The notes beneath the pieces were generated by a model. The model ran no database searches, was not told the origin of the DNA, and worked only from the letters and a program-made list of their open reading frames with translations. This document shows positions 1 through 6,726 of a stretch of DNA of 14,138 nucleotides, in pieces. Origin of the DNA: Ignavibacteria bacterium UBA6688 (GTDB lineage: Bacteria; Bacteroidota; Ignavibacteria; UBA10030); the NCBI GenBank assembly GCA_002454845.1, contig DKJQ01000375.1, forward strand, positions 1 through 14,138. The letters are read 5' to 3'. The position numbers were made by a program, and so were the translations under genes. Position 1 is the stretch's first letter; the number at the start of each line of letters is the position of its first letter.

Positions 1-10
1 TCCGTCGAAC

Positions 11-167
11 GGCCGGAGGCCTACGGATGAAGCCGGCGTAGCGGGCTACTTCTTGGAAAGGGCCAACGATAGATTAAGCACGGATCCCAATTGGTAGATG
101 CTTTCGCATCTATTTGTGATAAGCCTCCGGCCCTTCGACTTCGCTCAGGGTGCCGGGCCTTTTTTTT
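11..167 (+). ncRNA. candidate structured RNA with its own terminator
   Basis: No protein is encoded here. On the plus strand bases 11-20 (GGCCGGAGGC) are perfectly complementary to 123-132 (GCCTCCGGCC), which would close a domain of about 120 nt. Inside it are a hairpin 21-25/37-41 (CTACG/CGTAG) and a hairpin 95-101/106-112 (TAGATGC/GCATCTA, loop TTTC). A terminator hairpin with eight T follows. The 3' arm of the closing stem overlaps the 5' arm of the terminator, so the two cannot form together, as in riboswitches and attenuators. I could not match it to tmRNA, SRP RNA, RNase P RNA, 6S RNA or a known riboswitch class. Transcription to the right would converge on xerD, so a stand-alone small RNA is as likely as a switch. 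The 5' end may lie outside the window. Read on the minus strand, the 95-112 hairpin has a GAAA tetraloop, so the opposite orientation is not excluded. Confidence 0.3.
127..167 (+). terminator. rho-independent terminator (plus strand)
   Basis: The arm CCGGCCCT (127-134) pairs with AGGG (147-150) plus CCGG (153-156), leaving a two-base bulge at 151-152 and a 12-base loop. GCC and then eight T (160-167) follow. The T-run is on the plus strand only, so this ends a rightward transcript entering from the left edge. It could act weakly for leftward transcripts after xerD, but the T-run is then on the wrong side. The stem-loop includes CCTTCGACTTCGCTCAGG, a sequence I recall as a common dispersed repeat in many bacterial genomes. 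Confidence 0.6.
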
Positions 168-201
168 GAAAACAGGACACTACCAACAGGGGTAGCGGTC
201 T

Positions 202-1140
202 TCAAGCCCGCGGATGGAACGACCGGTGGACTTCCTTGAGATATTCCCGGTCGATGTGCGTATAGATTTGTGTCGTGGCGATATCCGCATGACCGAGCAT
301 CTCCTGCACCGCACGCAAATCGGCCCCCCCTTCAAGCAAATGGGTTGCAAAGGAATGTCGGAAGGTGTGCGGGTGGACTTCTTTCTTCACGCCGGCCATT
401 GTCGCGTACTTCTCCACCATGTCCCGGATCGCCGCGCGGGACAACTTTCCGCCACGGAAATTCAAAAACAGGATATCATACGATTTGTCCGGTTTCGCAA
501 GGTGAACCCTTCCGTGGCGTTGGTACTTCCTCACCCAGTCCATCGCGGAATGGCCGATCGGGACCAGGCGTTCCTTCGCCCCTTTCCCGAAGACCAGGAC
601 CAACGCTTCCTCGAATTTCAAATTCATCTGGGTCAGGCCGGTCAGTTCCGAAACCCGGACTCCTGTTGCGTAGAGCACCTCGAGAATGGCGCGATCGCGC
701 AGGCCGAGCGTTTTTCGGGAATCCGGTTGTCCGAGAATCGCCTCAACTTCTGCTATGGTAAGGACACCCGGGAGCGGCTTGGTCCGTTTTGGTGCGTCGA
801 TCTCCTGGGTCGGATCATCGTCGTGAAGACCCTCACCCACAAGATAGCGGTGGAACCCGCGGACGGCGGAGAGTGTACGCGCGATTGTCCGGGCGGAGAG
901 GCCGGACGGGTGGAGTGCCTGGATGAAACCGCTGACGTGCGACGGGGTGATCTGTGCGGGGGAGTGGACGTCGTGTTTTAGCAGGAAGTCGCGATACTTT
1001 TTGAGGTCGAACCGGTAGGAGGCATCGGTATGAGTACTGACCCCTTTTTCGAGCCGGAGGAAATCGAAGTAACCCTTGATGTGACGATCAAGCTCCGTCC
1101 TCTGTTCGGGTGACGGGATTGGGAGCTTCGTGCGTCTCAT
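202..1140 (-). CDS. xerD: site-specific tyrosine recombinase, XerD-like
   Basis: This 312-residue integrase/recombinase has the usual Xer length. XerC and XerD act at dif sites to resolve chromosome dimers, coordinated by FtsK. The N-terminal SAM-like DNA-binding domain spans about residues 18-105. The catalytic domain carries the expected residues: R162 in the GVRVSEL motif, K186 in the GKGAKER hairpin, H258 and R261 in HPHTFRHSF, H284 in LGH, and nucleophile Y293 in TQIYTHI. The GGADLRAVQEMLGH stretch resembles XerD more than XerC, but the two are hard to separate without a tree. The ATG at 1140 lies four bases after the symporter stop, so it is probably the last gene of the rodZ-ligA operon. 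No strong Shine-Dalgarno is visible. Nothing nearby suggests an integron or phage, so a housekeeping role is likely. Confidence 0.93.
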   Translation of the reverse strand: MRRTKLPIPSPEQRTELDRHIKGYFDFLRLEKGVSTHTDASYRFDLKKYRDFLLKHDVHSPAQITPSHVSGFIQALHPSGLSARTIARTLSAVRGFHRYLVGEGLHDDDPTQEIDAPKRTKPLPGVLTIAEVEAILGQPDSRKTLGLRDRAILEVLYATGVRVSELTGLTQMNLKFEEALVLVFGKGAKERLVPIGHSAMDWVRKYQRHGRVHLAKPDKSYDILFLNFRGGKLSRAAIRDMVEKYATMAGVKKEVHPHTFRHSFATHLLEGGADLRAVQEMLGHADIATTQIYTHIDREYLKEVHRSFHPRA

Positions 1141-1144
1141 GCCA

Positions 1145-2602
1145 TTACTTTGTCTGATCCCGCGGGGAAAGGGCGCTTAACAGAGCGCCGACAATCAGCG
1201 TTGCAGCAACGCCGATGATGGTAAACCACGTCCACGCAACCAGCTTCAGCGAAATCACGGTGACCATAACCAGGATTCCCGCGACAAATCCTGCAAGCGC
1301 ATCCTCCTGCGTTGGACGCTTGAACAAGACGCCGAGGAGGAAGGTACCGAGCAATCCGCCGTACGTAAACGAAGCGATACTCAGGGCCAGCTCCACGACC
1401 GTCTGGCTTGTGTTCATGAAAAACAGTGCCGAGCCCACCAGCAAGCCGGCCCACATGACGGTGACCACGCGCGCAAGGAAGAGCTCGCGTTTCGGTGAAA
1501 CGTTCGCACCGAAGTACGGCTTGTAGAGATCCATGATCGTCGACGATGCCATCGAACTCATCGATCCGGCAAGCGTCGACAGCGCTGCGGCAAACAGCCC
1601 GGCGATGATAAACCCCGACACTCCGGGAGGAAGCCCCTCGATGATGAAGCGGGGAAAAATCTCGTCCGCCCGCGTCAGGCCGAGGCCTGCGAGCGTTGCC
1701 CCCTGGTAGTGACCGTAGAGGAGAAGTCCGACCACCAAAAAGAGCGCGAACTGAAAGATAATAATGATGCCGCTTACAATAAGGGCCTTCTGGCTTCCCC
1801 GCAGCGATTTCGTGGTGAGTACCCGCTGAACGATCAACTGGTCCGTTCCGTGCGACGCCATGGAGAGAAACGCCCCACCGAGCAGTCCTCCCAACAACGT
1901 ATAGGGCTGACTCCAGAATCCCTCTCCAAACCCGGGGTTGAAGATGCTGAACTTTCCCTGCTCCATCGCCAGACTCGTAAGCCCGGTCCATCCTTCGGGA
2001 TGCTGAGCAATCAGGATGATCCCCGCAAGCAACGCCCCCCCGATGTAGACGACCATCTGGATTGCATCGACCCAGATGACCCCGCGGACACCGCCGATGT
2101 AGGTATAGGCCAGGGCAACTCCGGCAAGAATGACAATGGCGAGCGGGTAGTCGATATCAAGCACGAACTTCAGGGGAATGGCCGTGGCGAACAAACGGAC
2201 GCCATCCGCCGCCGTGCGGGTGAGAAGGAAGACCATGGAGGAGAAGCTGCGCGTCTTTGCGCCGAACCGGGTCTGCAGGAACCCGTATGCGGTGGTCAGC
2301 TCTCCTTTATAGTATGCGGGAAGGAAAATGATGCTGACGACGATACGACCGAGCAGATATCCGAACGTGACCTGAAGAAAATTCATGTTCGTAAGATACG
2401 CGAGCCCGGGGATACTGATAAAGGTCAACGTGCTGGTCTCTGCCGCGACGATGGAGAAACAGACGACCCACCATGGAATATTGTCCTTCCCGAGGAAATA
2501 ATCCCGGGCTGATCCTTGCTTGCCGCCGCGCCAGATGCCGAAGGAGGCGATAGCGATGAGATAGACGGCGAGAACGACGTAGTCCAGCGTGGTAAAGCTC
2601 AT
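1145..2602 (-). CDS. sodium:solute symporter (SSS family)
   Basis: This 485-residue inner-membrane protein has about 13 hydrophobic segments and the LeuT-like fold of the SSS family, which drives uptake of sugars, amino acids, nucleosides or acids with a sodium gradient. TM1 (about 46-66) contains the AAETSTLTFISIPG stretch typical of the family. TM8 (about 330-352) holds AALST, where S342 and T343 match the sodium-site Ser/Ser pair known from vSGLT. The substrate cannot be read from sequence: sugar, sialic-acid and amino-acid branches share these features. The ATG at 2602 has a GGAG Shine-Dalgarno about eight bases upstream. It lies 48 bases after the STAS gene and four bases before xerD. 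This position in a housekeeping operon gives no hint of substrate. Confidence 0.9.
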   Translation of the reverse strand: MSFTTLDYVVLAVYLIAIASFGIWRGGKQGSARDYFLGKDNIPWWVVCFSIVAAETSTLTFISIPGLAYLTNMNFLQVTFGYLLGRIVVSIIFLPAYYKGELTTAYGFLQTRFGAKTRSFSSMVFLLTRTAADGVRLFATAIPLKFVLDIDYPLAIVILAGVALAYTYIGGVRGVIWVDAIQMVVYIGGALLAGIILIAQHPEGWTGLTSLAMEQGKFSIFNPGFGEGFWSQPYTLLGGLLGGAFLSMASHGTDQLIVQRVLTTKSLRGSQKALIVSGIIIIFQFALFLVVGLLLYGHYQGATLAGLGLTRADEIFPRFIIEGLPPGVSGFIIAGLFAAALSTLAGSMSSMASSTIMDLYKPYFGANVSPKRELFLARVVTVMWAGLLVGSALFFMNTSQTVVELALSIASFTYGGLLGTFLLGVLFKRPTQEDALAGFVAGILVMVTVISLKLVAWTWFTIIGVAATLIVGALLSALSPRDQTK

Positions 2603-2650
2603 GGTCTGCTCCGGTTCTGGAAACGGTCGGTGGCGGAACGGTAGAGAGTG

Positions 2651-2983
2651 TCAGGACTTCAGAGCTTTGGCCACGGTGTCGTGGATGCGGAAGGCGCGAT
2701 CGAGACGGGAAATACGAATCAGGGAGAGCACTTTCTTCTGCAAACCGGCCAGCTGCACCACTCCCCCATTTTCCCGCATCTTCCGCTCGGCGATGAGCAG
2801 CGCGCTCAGCCCGCTGCTGTCGCAGAATTCCACTTCGGTCATGTCGACAACCAGGTTCTTTGTGGCAGGCGTGCAGAGGAGAAGGAATTCGCCTTTCAAC
2901 TCGGGCGAAACGCTGGCGTCCAGCTTCCGTTCCTTGATCTTCAGGATGGTGGCTTCACCGTTTTTCTTGATTTCAAATTGCAT
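2651..2983 (-). CDS. STAS-domain anti-sigma-factor-antagonist-like protein
   Basis: This 110-residue protein is a single STAS domain of SpoIIAA/RsbV type. The conserved loop CDSSGLSALL (residues 54-63) holds D55, S56 and S57. By analogy to SpoIIAA, S57 would be phosphorylated by an HPK-like anti-sigma kinase, and the unphosphorylated form would sequester that kinase. The C-terminal helix (about residues 80-110) follows the family pattern. The reading frame stays open upstream to 3265, but that part overlaps the preceding gene, and AGGAGGA at 2988-2994 fixes the start at 2983. No RsbW-like kinase, PP2C phosphatase or sigma factor is in the window, so its partner is elsewhere. STAS proteins can also act in partner-switching outside sigma control, or in lipid transport (MlaB). 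Confidence 0.85.
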   Translation of the reverse strand: MQFEIKKNGEATILKIKERKLDASVSPELKGEFLLLCTPATKNLVVDMTEVEFCDSSGLSALLIAERKMRENGGVVQLAGLQKKVLSLIRISRLDRAFRIHDTVAKALKS

Positions 2984-2987
2984 AACA

Positions 2988-2994
2988 TCCTCCT
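2988..2994 (-). promoter_or_regulatory. strong Shine-Dalgarno of the STAS gene
   Basis: AGGAGGA on the minus strand, four bases before the ATG at 2983. It is the best ribosome-binding site in the operon and decides the start against longer in-frame options. It suggests the STAS protein is made in larger amounts than its neighbours. Confidence 0.8.
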
Positions 2995-3018
2995 CATGCC
3001 TTGAAAGAGAACGACGGG

Positions 3019-3558
3019 CTAAAACATTTCCATACATTTGATCAACATCGTATAGGCCTGTTGGAGTGACAGGGCCGGAGCGGCTTTCACCTGAAAATTG
3101 TAAAACTCGTCTGCGTGGGGTTTCGTGAAACTGACACGCACAGGCGCCTGGGATGCGCGGCAAAGAAACGCGCTCGGCAGCGAGAAGCCGAGATTCAGGT
3201 CGATTGCCACGTCGAATGTACTCTTTTTCAACTTTCGAAGCAACTCCATGCGCGGTACGAACCACATGGTAAGATCCTCCGCGGAGTACGTCACGAGCGT
3301 GGAACCCTGATCACCTGCAAACGGCGCCGCACTCCATCGGGGTGATACCAGCGTGATACTGCCCGTTTGAAATTTTTGCCGGAGTTGCTCGACCACGCCC
3401 GTGACGGCCCCATCGTCCTGGGCTGTTTCAGGAAGGAGAATCAACGCGTTTCTTGCGGAGGAAAGAACGTCGTTAAAATGGACTATCGGGTCTTTCGCAG
3501 ATCGAAAGTGCATCCGTGCATACCACGTTCCCGCTTTTAACCGCAAGTGTTCAAACAT
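3019..3558 (-). CDS. GT9-like / DUF6913-like protein next to ligA
   Basis: The 179-residue product is soluble, with no signal peptide or membrane helix. The pattern is a predicted beta-strand ALILLPE (38-44), a Gln/Lys-rich helix (54-63), strand SITLVSP (67-73), then FDVAIDLNLGFSLPSAFLCRASQAPVR (115-141) and FYNFQV (152-157). This resembles the N-terminal Rossmann half of family 9 glycosyltransferases (ADP-heptose:LPS heptosyltransferases) without the sugar-nucleotide half. It matches what I recall of DUF6913, small proteins found beside ligA in Bacteroidota. Function is unknown, and lack of the donor-binding domain argues against an active transferase. The ATG at 3558 is the only sensible start because a TGA lies in frame just upstream. 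It is 75 bases after ligA and 35 before the STAS gene. Confidence 0.7.
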   Translation of the reverse strand: MFEHLRLKAGTWYARMHFRSAKDPIVHFNDVLSSARNALILLPETAQDDGAVTGVVEQLRQKFQTGSITLVSPRWSAAPFAGDQGSTLVTYSAEDLTMWFVPRMELLRKLKKSTFDVAIDLNLGFSLPSAFLCRASQAPVRVSFTKPHADEFYNFQVKAAPALSLQQAYTMLIKCMEMF

Positions 3559-3590
3559 TCGTGTCTGCTTTCATTTGACTCAAGAAAACC

Positions 3591-3609
3591 TCCATCAACC
3601 GGTGATGGA
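3591..3609 (-). other. hairpin just after ligA
   Basis: TCCATCA (3591-3597) and TGATGGA (3603-3609) form a perfect 7-bp stem with a five-base loop, about 25 bases after the ligA stop. On the minus strand it is followed by GGTTTTC, so the T-run is too short for a convincing terminator. It may act as a weak attenuator or an mRNA-processing or stability element that lowers expression of the genes below ligA. Confidence 0.35.
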
Positions 3610-3633
3610 TCGCCGTTTCGGCTGCCAATTCCC

Positions 3634-5646
3634 TTACTGAACCAAACGCACAAATGCCTTCTCATCGAGGGTCTGGACACCCAGCTCGCGGGCCTTCTCG
3701 AGCTTCGAGCCGGCCTCCTCGCCCACCACCACGTAATCCGTCTTCTTGCTGACGCTCGAAGTGACCTTCCCCCCCATCGCTTCGATTTTTTGCCTTGCCT
3801 CCTCGCGACTGAACCCCGCCAGGGTACCGGTCAGGACAAAGGTCTTGCCGGCAAGCGACGCGTTGTTCCCCCCTTTTTTCTGTTTCTCTTCCAGTTGAAC
3901 CTTTGCCTCACGAAGCTTCTGCACAATTTTCCTGTTGTGGCTCTCCGAGAAAAACCGCTCGATGCTTTCCGCTATCCTCGGACCGATTCCCTGCACCTGC
4001 TCCAGTTCCTCCTTCGGGGCCTCCATGAGCTGGTCGATGGAAGTGAATCGGCTGACCACAAGCCTGGCCACCCCCGCCCCGACATGGCGGATCCCCATGG
4101 CAAAGAGGACGCGGGCGAACGGTTTCTTCTTGCTCTCTTCAATGGCGTTCAACAGGTTCTCAACGCTTTTTTCCCCCCACCGGTCAAGCTCCAGTAGCTG
4201 TTTTTTCTTCCCCGCAAGCTTGTACAGGTCCGTGTAATTCTGCACGAGCCCCAGTCCGACCAACTGATCCACGATGGCTTCGCCCAGTCCCTCAATATCC
4301 ATCGCGCCCCGGTGGGCAAAATGCTCGATGCGCCCCTTGACCTGCGCGGGGCATTCGCTGTTCTCGCAATAATAGTTTGCTTCTTCGGGCGGACGAAAAA
4401 TTTTTGAACTGCACACCGGACACGTTTTCGGCATGACAAAACGCTTGCTCCCGGCTTCACGTCGTTCCGCAAGCACGGCACTCACCTTCGGGATCACGTC
4501 CCCCCCTTTTTCCACCACGACGGTATCGCCGGTACGGATGTCCAGGTCCCGGATATAGTCTTCGTTGTGAAGTGTGGCGCGGGAAACGGTCGATCCACCG
4601 ACAAACACCGGTTCGAGCTCTGCGACCGGCGTGATCGTCCCGACCCGGCCCACCTGCAGCGTGATTCCCTTCAACGTTGTCGTTGCCTTGCGGGCGGCAA
4701 ACTTAAACGCGATCGCCCAACGGGGACTTTTGGCGATCGACCCGAGGCGCTCCTGCTGCCGGAGCAGGTCGACCTTGACGACGACACCGTCGATATCGTA
4801 CGGCAGCTCCTCACGACGCTCTTCCCATGCCTTCCAGTATGCCGTCACTTCCCCGATCGACCGGCAAAGCCGGGCTTGGGTACTGACCGGAAAGCCCAGT
4901 CCCCGAAGGAGTTTCAGGTTGTCAAAATGGCTCTGAAGCTTGAACCGTTCGGCGCGAAGATAGTAGGCCATGAAGCGAAGGGGGCGCGTGGCAACGACTT
5001 TCGAATCCTGGAGTTTGAGCGTGCCTGCGGCGGAGTTCCGGGGATTGATAAACGTTTTCTCACCGGCCAGCTCCCGTTCTTCATTCATCCGGCGAAAGTC
5101 CTCCCGTTCCATGTACACCTCCCCCCGAACTTCGAAATCGGTCAACCCCTTCTTCTTCCCGAATACCCGGAGCGGAATGGAACGAATCGTTTTCAGGTTC
5201 TGCGTGATGTCGTCCCCTTGCACCCCATCACCCCGGGTGGCACCGCGGACGATCACGCCCTCCCGGTAGACGAGACTGACGGCAGCTCCGTCGAACTTCA
5301 GTTCGCAGACATATCGGAACGGCTCTTTCCCCAACAGAGACCGGACACGTCGATCAAAGTCCTGCAACTCCTCCTCGCTGTAGGTGTTGGAAAGGCTGAG
5401 CATCGGGACGGCATGCGATACCGTGGCAAATTCTTTCGTTGGCTGCCCGCCGACGCGCTGGGTGGGGGAATCCGTGCTGGCAAGCTCCGGATACTTCACC
5501 TCCAGCTCCGTGAGCTCACGCATCAGCCGGTCATATTCTTCGTCGGCAATGGCTGGCTGGGCAAGTACATAATACCGGTAATCGTGTTCGCGGAGCTTCG
5601 TGCGGAGGGCTTCAACGTGCTTGATCGTGGCGGGGGTGGCAGGCAT
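3634..5646 (-). CDS. ligA: NAD-dependent DNA ligase
   Basis: LigA seals nicks in replication and repair using NAD+, and 670 residues is the normal length. Domain Ia (about 1-75) includes HDYRYYVL and DEEYDRLMREL for NMN binding. The adenylation domain has the KxDG motif with K117 as AMP acceptor (ELKFDGAAVSL), RGDGVQGDD, and GVVVKVD. An OB-fold follows (about 320-400). The zinc finger uses C409, C412, C427 and C432. Helix-hairpin-helix repeats cover about 445-585, and a BRCT domain covers 598-670. The frame is open to a GTG at 5700, but alignment with other LigA proteins favours the ATG at 5646, 13 bases after the rodZ-like stop. Longer starts would overlap that gene. No clear Shine-Dalgarno is seen, so translation may depend on coupling. 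All key residues are intact. Confidence 0.98.
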   Translation of the reverse strand: MPATPATIKHVEALRTKLREHDYRYYVLAQPAIADEEYDRLMRELTELEVKYPELASTDSPTQRVGGQPTKEFATVSHAVPMLSLSNTYSEEELQDFDRRVRSLLGKEPFRYVCELKFDGAAVSLVYREGVIVRGATRGDGVQGDDITQNLKTIRSIPLRVFGKKKGLTDFEVRGEVYMEREDFRRMNEERELAGEKTFINPRNSAAGTLKLQDSKVVATRPLRFMAYYLRAERFKLQSHFDNLKLLRGLGFPVSTQARLCRSIGEVTAYWKAWEERREELPYDIDGVVVKVDLLRQQERLGSIAKSPRWAIAFKFAARKATTTLKGITLQVGRVGTITPVAELEPVFVGGSTVSRATLHNEDYIRDLDIRTGDTVVVEKGGDVIPKVSAVLAERREAGSKRFVMPKTCPVCSSKIFRPPEEANYYCENSECPAQVKGRIEHFAHRGAMDIEGLGEAIVDQLVGLGLVQNYTDLYKLAGKKKQLLELDRWGEKSVENLLNAIEESKKKPFARVLFAMGIRHVGAGVARLVVSRFTSIDQLMEAPKEELEQVQGIGPRIAESIERFFSESHNRKIVQKLREAKVQLEEKQKKGGNNASLAGKTFVLTGTLAGFSREEARQKIEAMGGKVTSSVSKKTDYVVVGEEAGSKLEKARELGVQTLDEKAFVRLVQ

Positions 5647-5659
5647 GGCGGAGAGGTTT

Positions 5660-6460
5660 TTACGGCTGCGCGTGAATTCCGTCATCCGTAATAAGGACAC
5701 CCCGCACGACTGCTCCTTTCCTGCCGAGTGCCCCGAGGTCTTTTCCGTTCAACCGGAACGTGGCGTTACCGGCGTTGCCCATGGAGATCACAAACTGTTC
5801 CCTGGCAGCCCACGAACGTTTTCTGTTGGGGGCGAACAGGTATTCCCCTTTACGGTCCTCATCGATGAGGATTGTCATCCAGACGGAATCCAGCGTCGTG
5901 ATCTCCAGCCGGAGACTGTCGGATACGGGGGAACTCATGGGGAGGGTCGCAGGCCTTGCCTGTTCCTCCGGACTGGTTGCCGCTTCTGTCTCACGCACCA
6001 CGGAATCGAACGGTACCTCCCGGAGGGTTTCCGGTGGCACCGAATCCGCCGTCGGGTATGAGAAATAGGCCACGGCCAGAATGGCAACGACGGCCAGACC
6101 CAGAAGAAACAGGTCGCGATGCTTCAGTTGACCCAGGAGTGGCGGACGTTGTTTGAGCGCGTCGGAGGGGGCGGCTGGCGCCGGTCTCGACCGCGCGATC
6201 CATTGTTCCGCCGCGCTTCGGATCTCGCGATTCTCCTCGTCGTACCGGCGAATCGCTTCGTCGGCGTCGAGGTCGACCGCTTTTGCGTAAGCCCGGAGGA
6301 ATGCACGGATGTAGGCCTGGGGGAGGATCGAGAACTTACCGTTTTCGATCGCTTCGAGAAATTTGTGATTGATCCGCGTTGCGTCGGAAATGGCCGCGAG
6401 CGTTATCTGCTTTTGCTCACGGGACGTGCGGAGTTGTCGACCGAATGTTTCGAGACTCAT
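5660..6460 (-). CDS. rodZ: RodZ-like membrane helix-turn-helix protein
   Basis: This 266-residue protein has the RodZ plan. A cytoplasmic HTH_25 domain (about 6-75, with LRTSREQKQITLAAISDATR and FLRAYAKAVDLD) is followed by a basic, Pro/Ala-rich linker, a single membrane helix (about 116-134), a low-complexity periplasmic linker, and a DUF4115 beta domain (about 185-262). In E. coli RodZ links MreB to the elongation machinery, and here a role in cell shape is inferred. It is shorter than E. coli RodZ, mostly in the linker. No mreB or other shape gene is in the window. The ATG at 6460 has no Shine-Dalgarno but sits at the right place for the HTH domain. It is probably the first gene of the ligA operon, with promoters in the gap upstream. 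Confidence 0.88.
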   Translation of the reverse strand: MSLETFGRQLRTSREQKQITLAAISDATRINHKFLEAIENGKFSILPQAYIRAFLRAYAKAVDLDADEAIRRYDEENREIRSAAEQWIARSRPAPAAPSDALKQRPPLLGQLKHRDLFLLGLAVVAILAVAYFSYPTADSVPPETLREVPFDSVVRETEAATSPEEQARPATLPMSSPVSDSLRLEITTLDSVWMTILIDEDRKGEYLFAPNRKRSWAAREQFVISMGNAGNATFRLNGKDLGALGRKGAVVRGVLITDDGIHAQP

Positions 6461-6527
6461 GACTTAGTGCGTGGTCCGATCGCGTGGTTACAACCGCGGC
6501 GAAATCGTGGTGGTGTCACAGGAAAAT

Positions 6528-6555
6528 ATTGTACCTACTCAGCGCCGTGAAACAA
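6528..6555 (-). promoter_or_regulatory. candidate promoter of the rodZ-ligA operon (proximal)
   Basis: On the minus strand a -10 TACAAT (6528-6533, one mismatch) lies 16 bases from TTGTTT (6550-6555, a weak -35). This would give a leader of about 60 bases before the rodZ start. It is consistent with the lack of a nearer promoter, but unproven. Confidence 0.4.
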
Positions 6556-6628
6556 GGGAGCATTTTTTTACCACCGATGACACACGGAGGAACGCCGATA
6601 AAGGCACCGTTCATGGTATCTCACGGGG

Positions 6629-6643
6629 TGAACACGCTGAACA
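6629..6643. repeat. tandem TGAACA direct repeat
   Basis: Plus-strand TGAACA (6629-6634), three bases CGC, then TGAACA (6638-6643): two identical hexamers with a 9-base period, next to the start region of the distal promoter. It may be an operator for a tandem-binding regulator, but two hexamers can also arise by chance. Confidence 0.35.
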
Positions 6644-6651
6644 GTTATAAA

Positions 6652-6680
6652 ATATTACTGATTATTTGGGCGAGTTGCAA
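6652..6680 (-). promoter_or_regulatory. candidate promoter of the rodZ-ligA operon (distal)
   Basis: TTGCAA (6675-6680) and TAATAT (6652-6657) on the minus strand are spaced by exactly 17 bases in an A+T-rich patch, unlike the G+C-rich coding sequence around it. The leader to rodZ would be about 185 bases. Just downstream of the -10 lies the tandem TGAACA repeat (6629-6643), well placed for a repressor. Confidence 0.4.
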
Positions 6681-6726
6681 GAATGCCGGAGAAGGGCAGG
6701 CCGGACCGGGGGGGATCATCGGAGGG

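Larger units (their letters stand above)
6461..6726. other. 266-base intergenic region before rodZ
   Basis: This is the longest gap between genes. It is more A+T-rich than its surroundings. It contains the two promoter candidates, the TGAACA repeat, and at 6570-6605 a stretch with a loose 12-base rhythm (ACCACCGATGAC, ACACGGAGGAAC, GCCGATAAAGG). No convincing terminator for the kinase gene was found. The plus-strand reading frame crossing it is an antisense shadow. Confidence 0.6.

Noticed and set aside
123..135. Resemblance of AAGCCTCCGGCC to the cyclic-di-GMP-I riboswitch core
   Set aside because: The rest of the aptamer (GCAAACC, tetraloop receptor, ACGCAAAGC) is missing, so the match is probably chance.
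214..981. Plus-strand open frames opposite xerD, just after the plus-strand terminator
   Set aside because: The opposite strand has all catalytic residues of a Xer recombinase. These frames show no recognisable protein and follow a terminator.
202..1140. An integron or phage integrase
   Set aside because: The length, the motifs and the housekeeping operon fit chromosomal Xer. No attachment site, cassette or phage gene is present.
3551..3595. A 14-codon leader frame (ATG at 3595) overlapping the start of the GT9-like gene
   Set aside because: No Shine-Dalgarno before it and no run of regulatory codons. Such short frames are expected by chance, though coupling cannot be fully excluded.
4567..5691. 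A 374-codon plus-strand open frame opposite ligA
   Set aside because: Antisense shadow of a fully recognisable LigA, with no domain or start signal.
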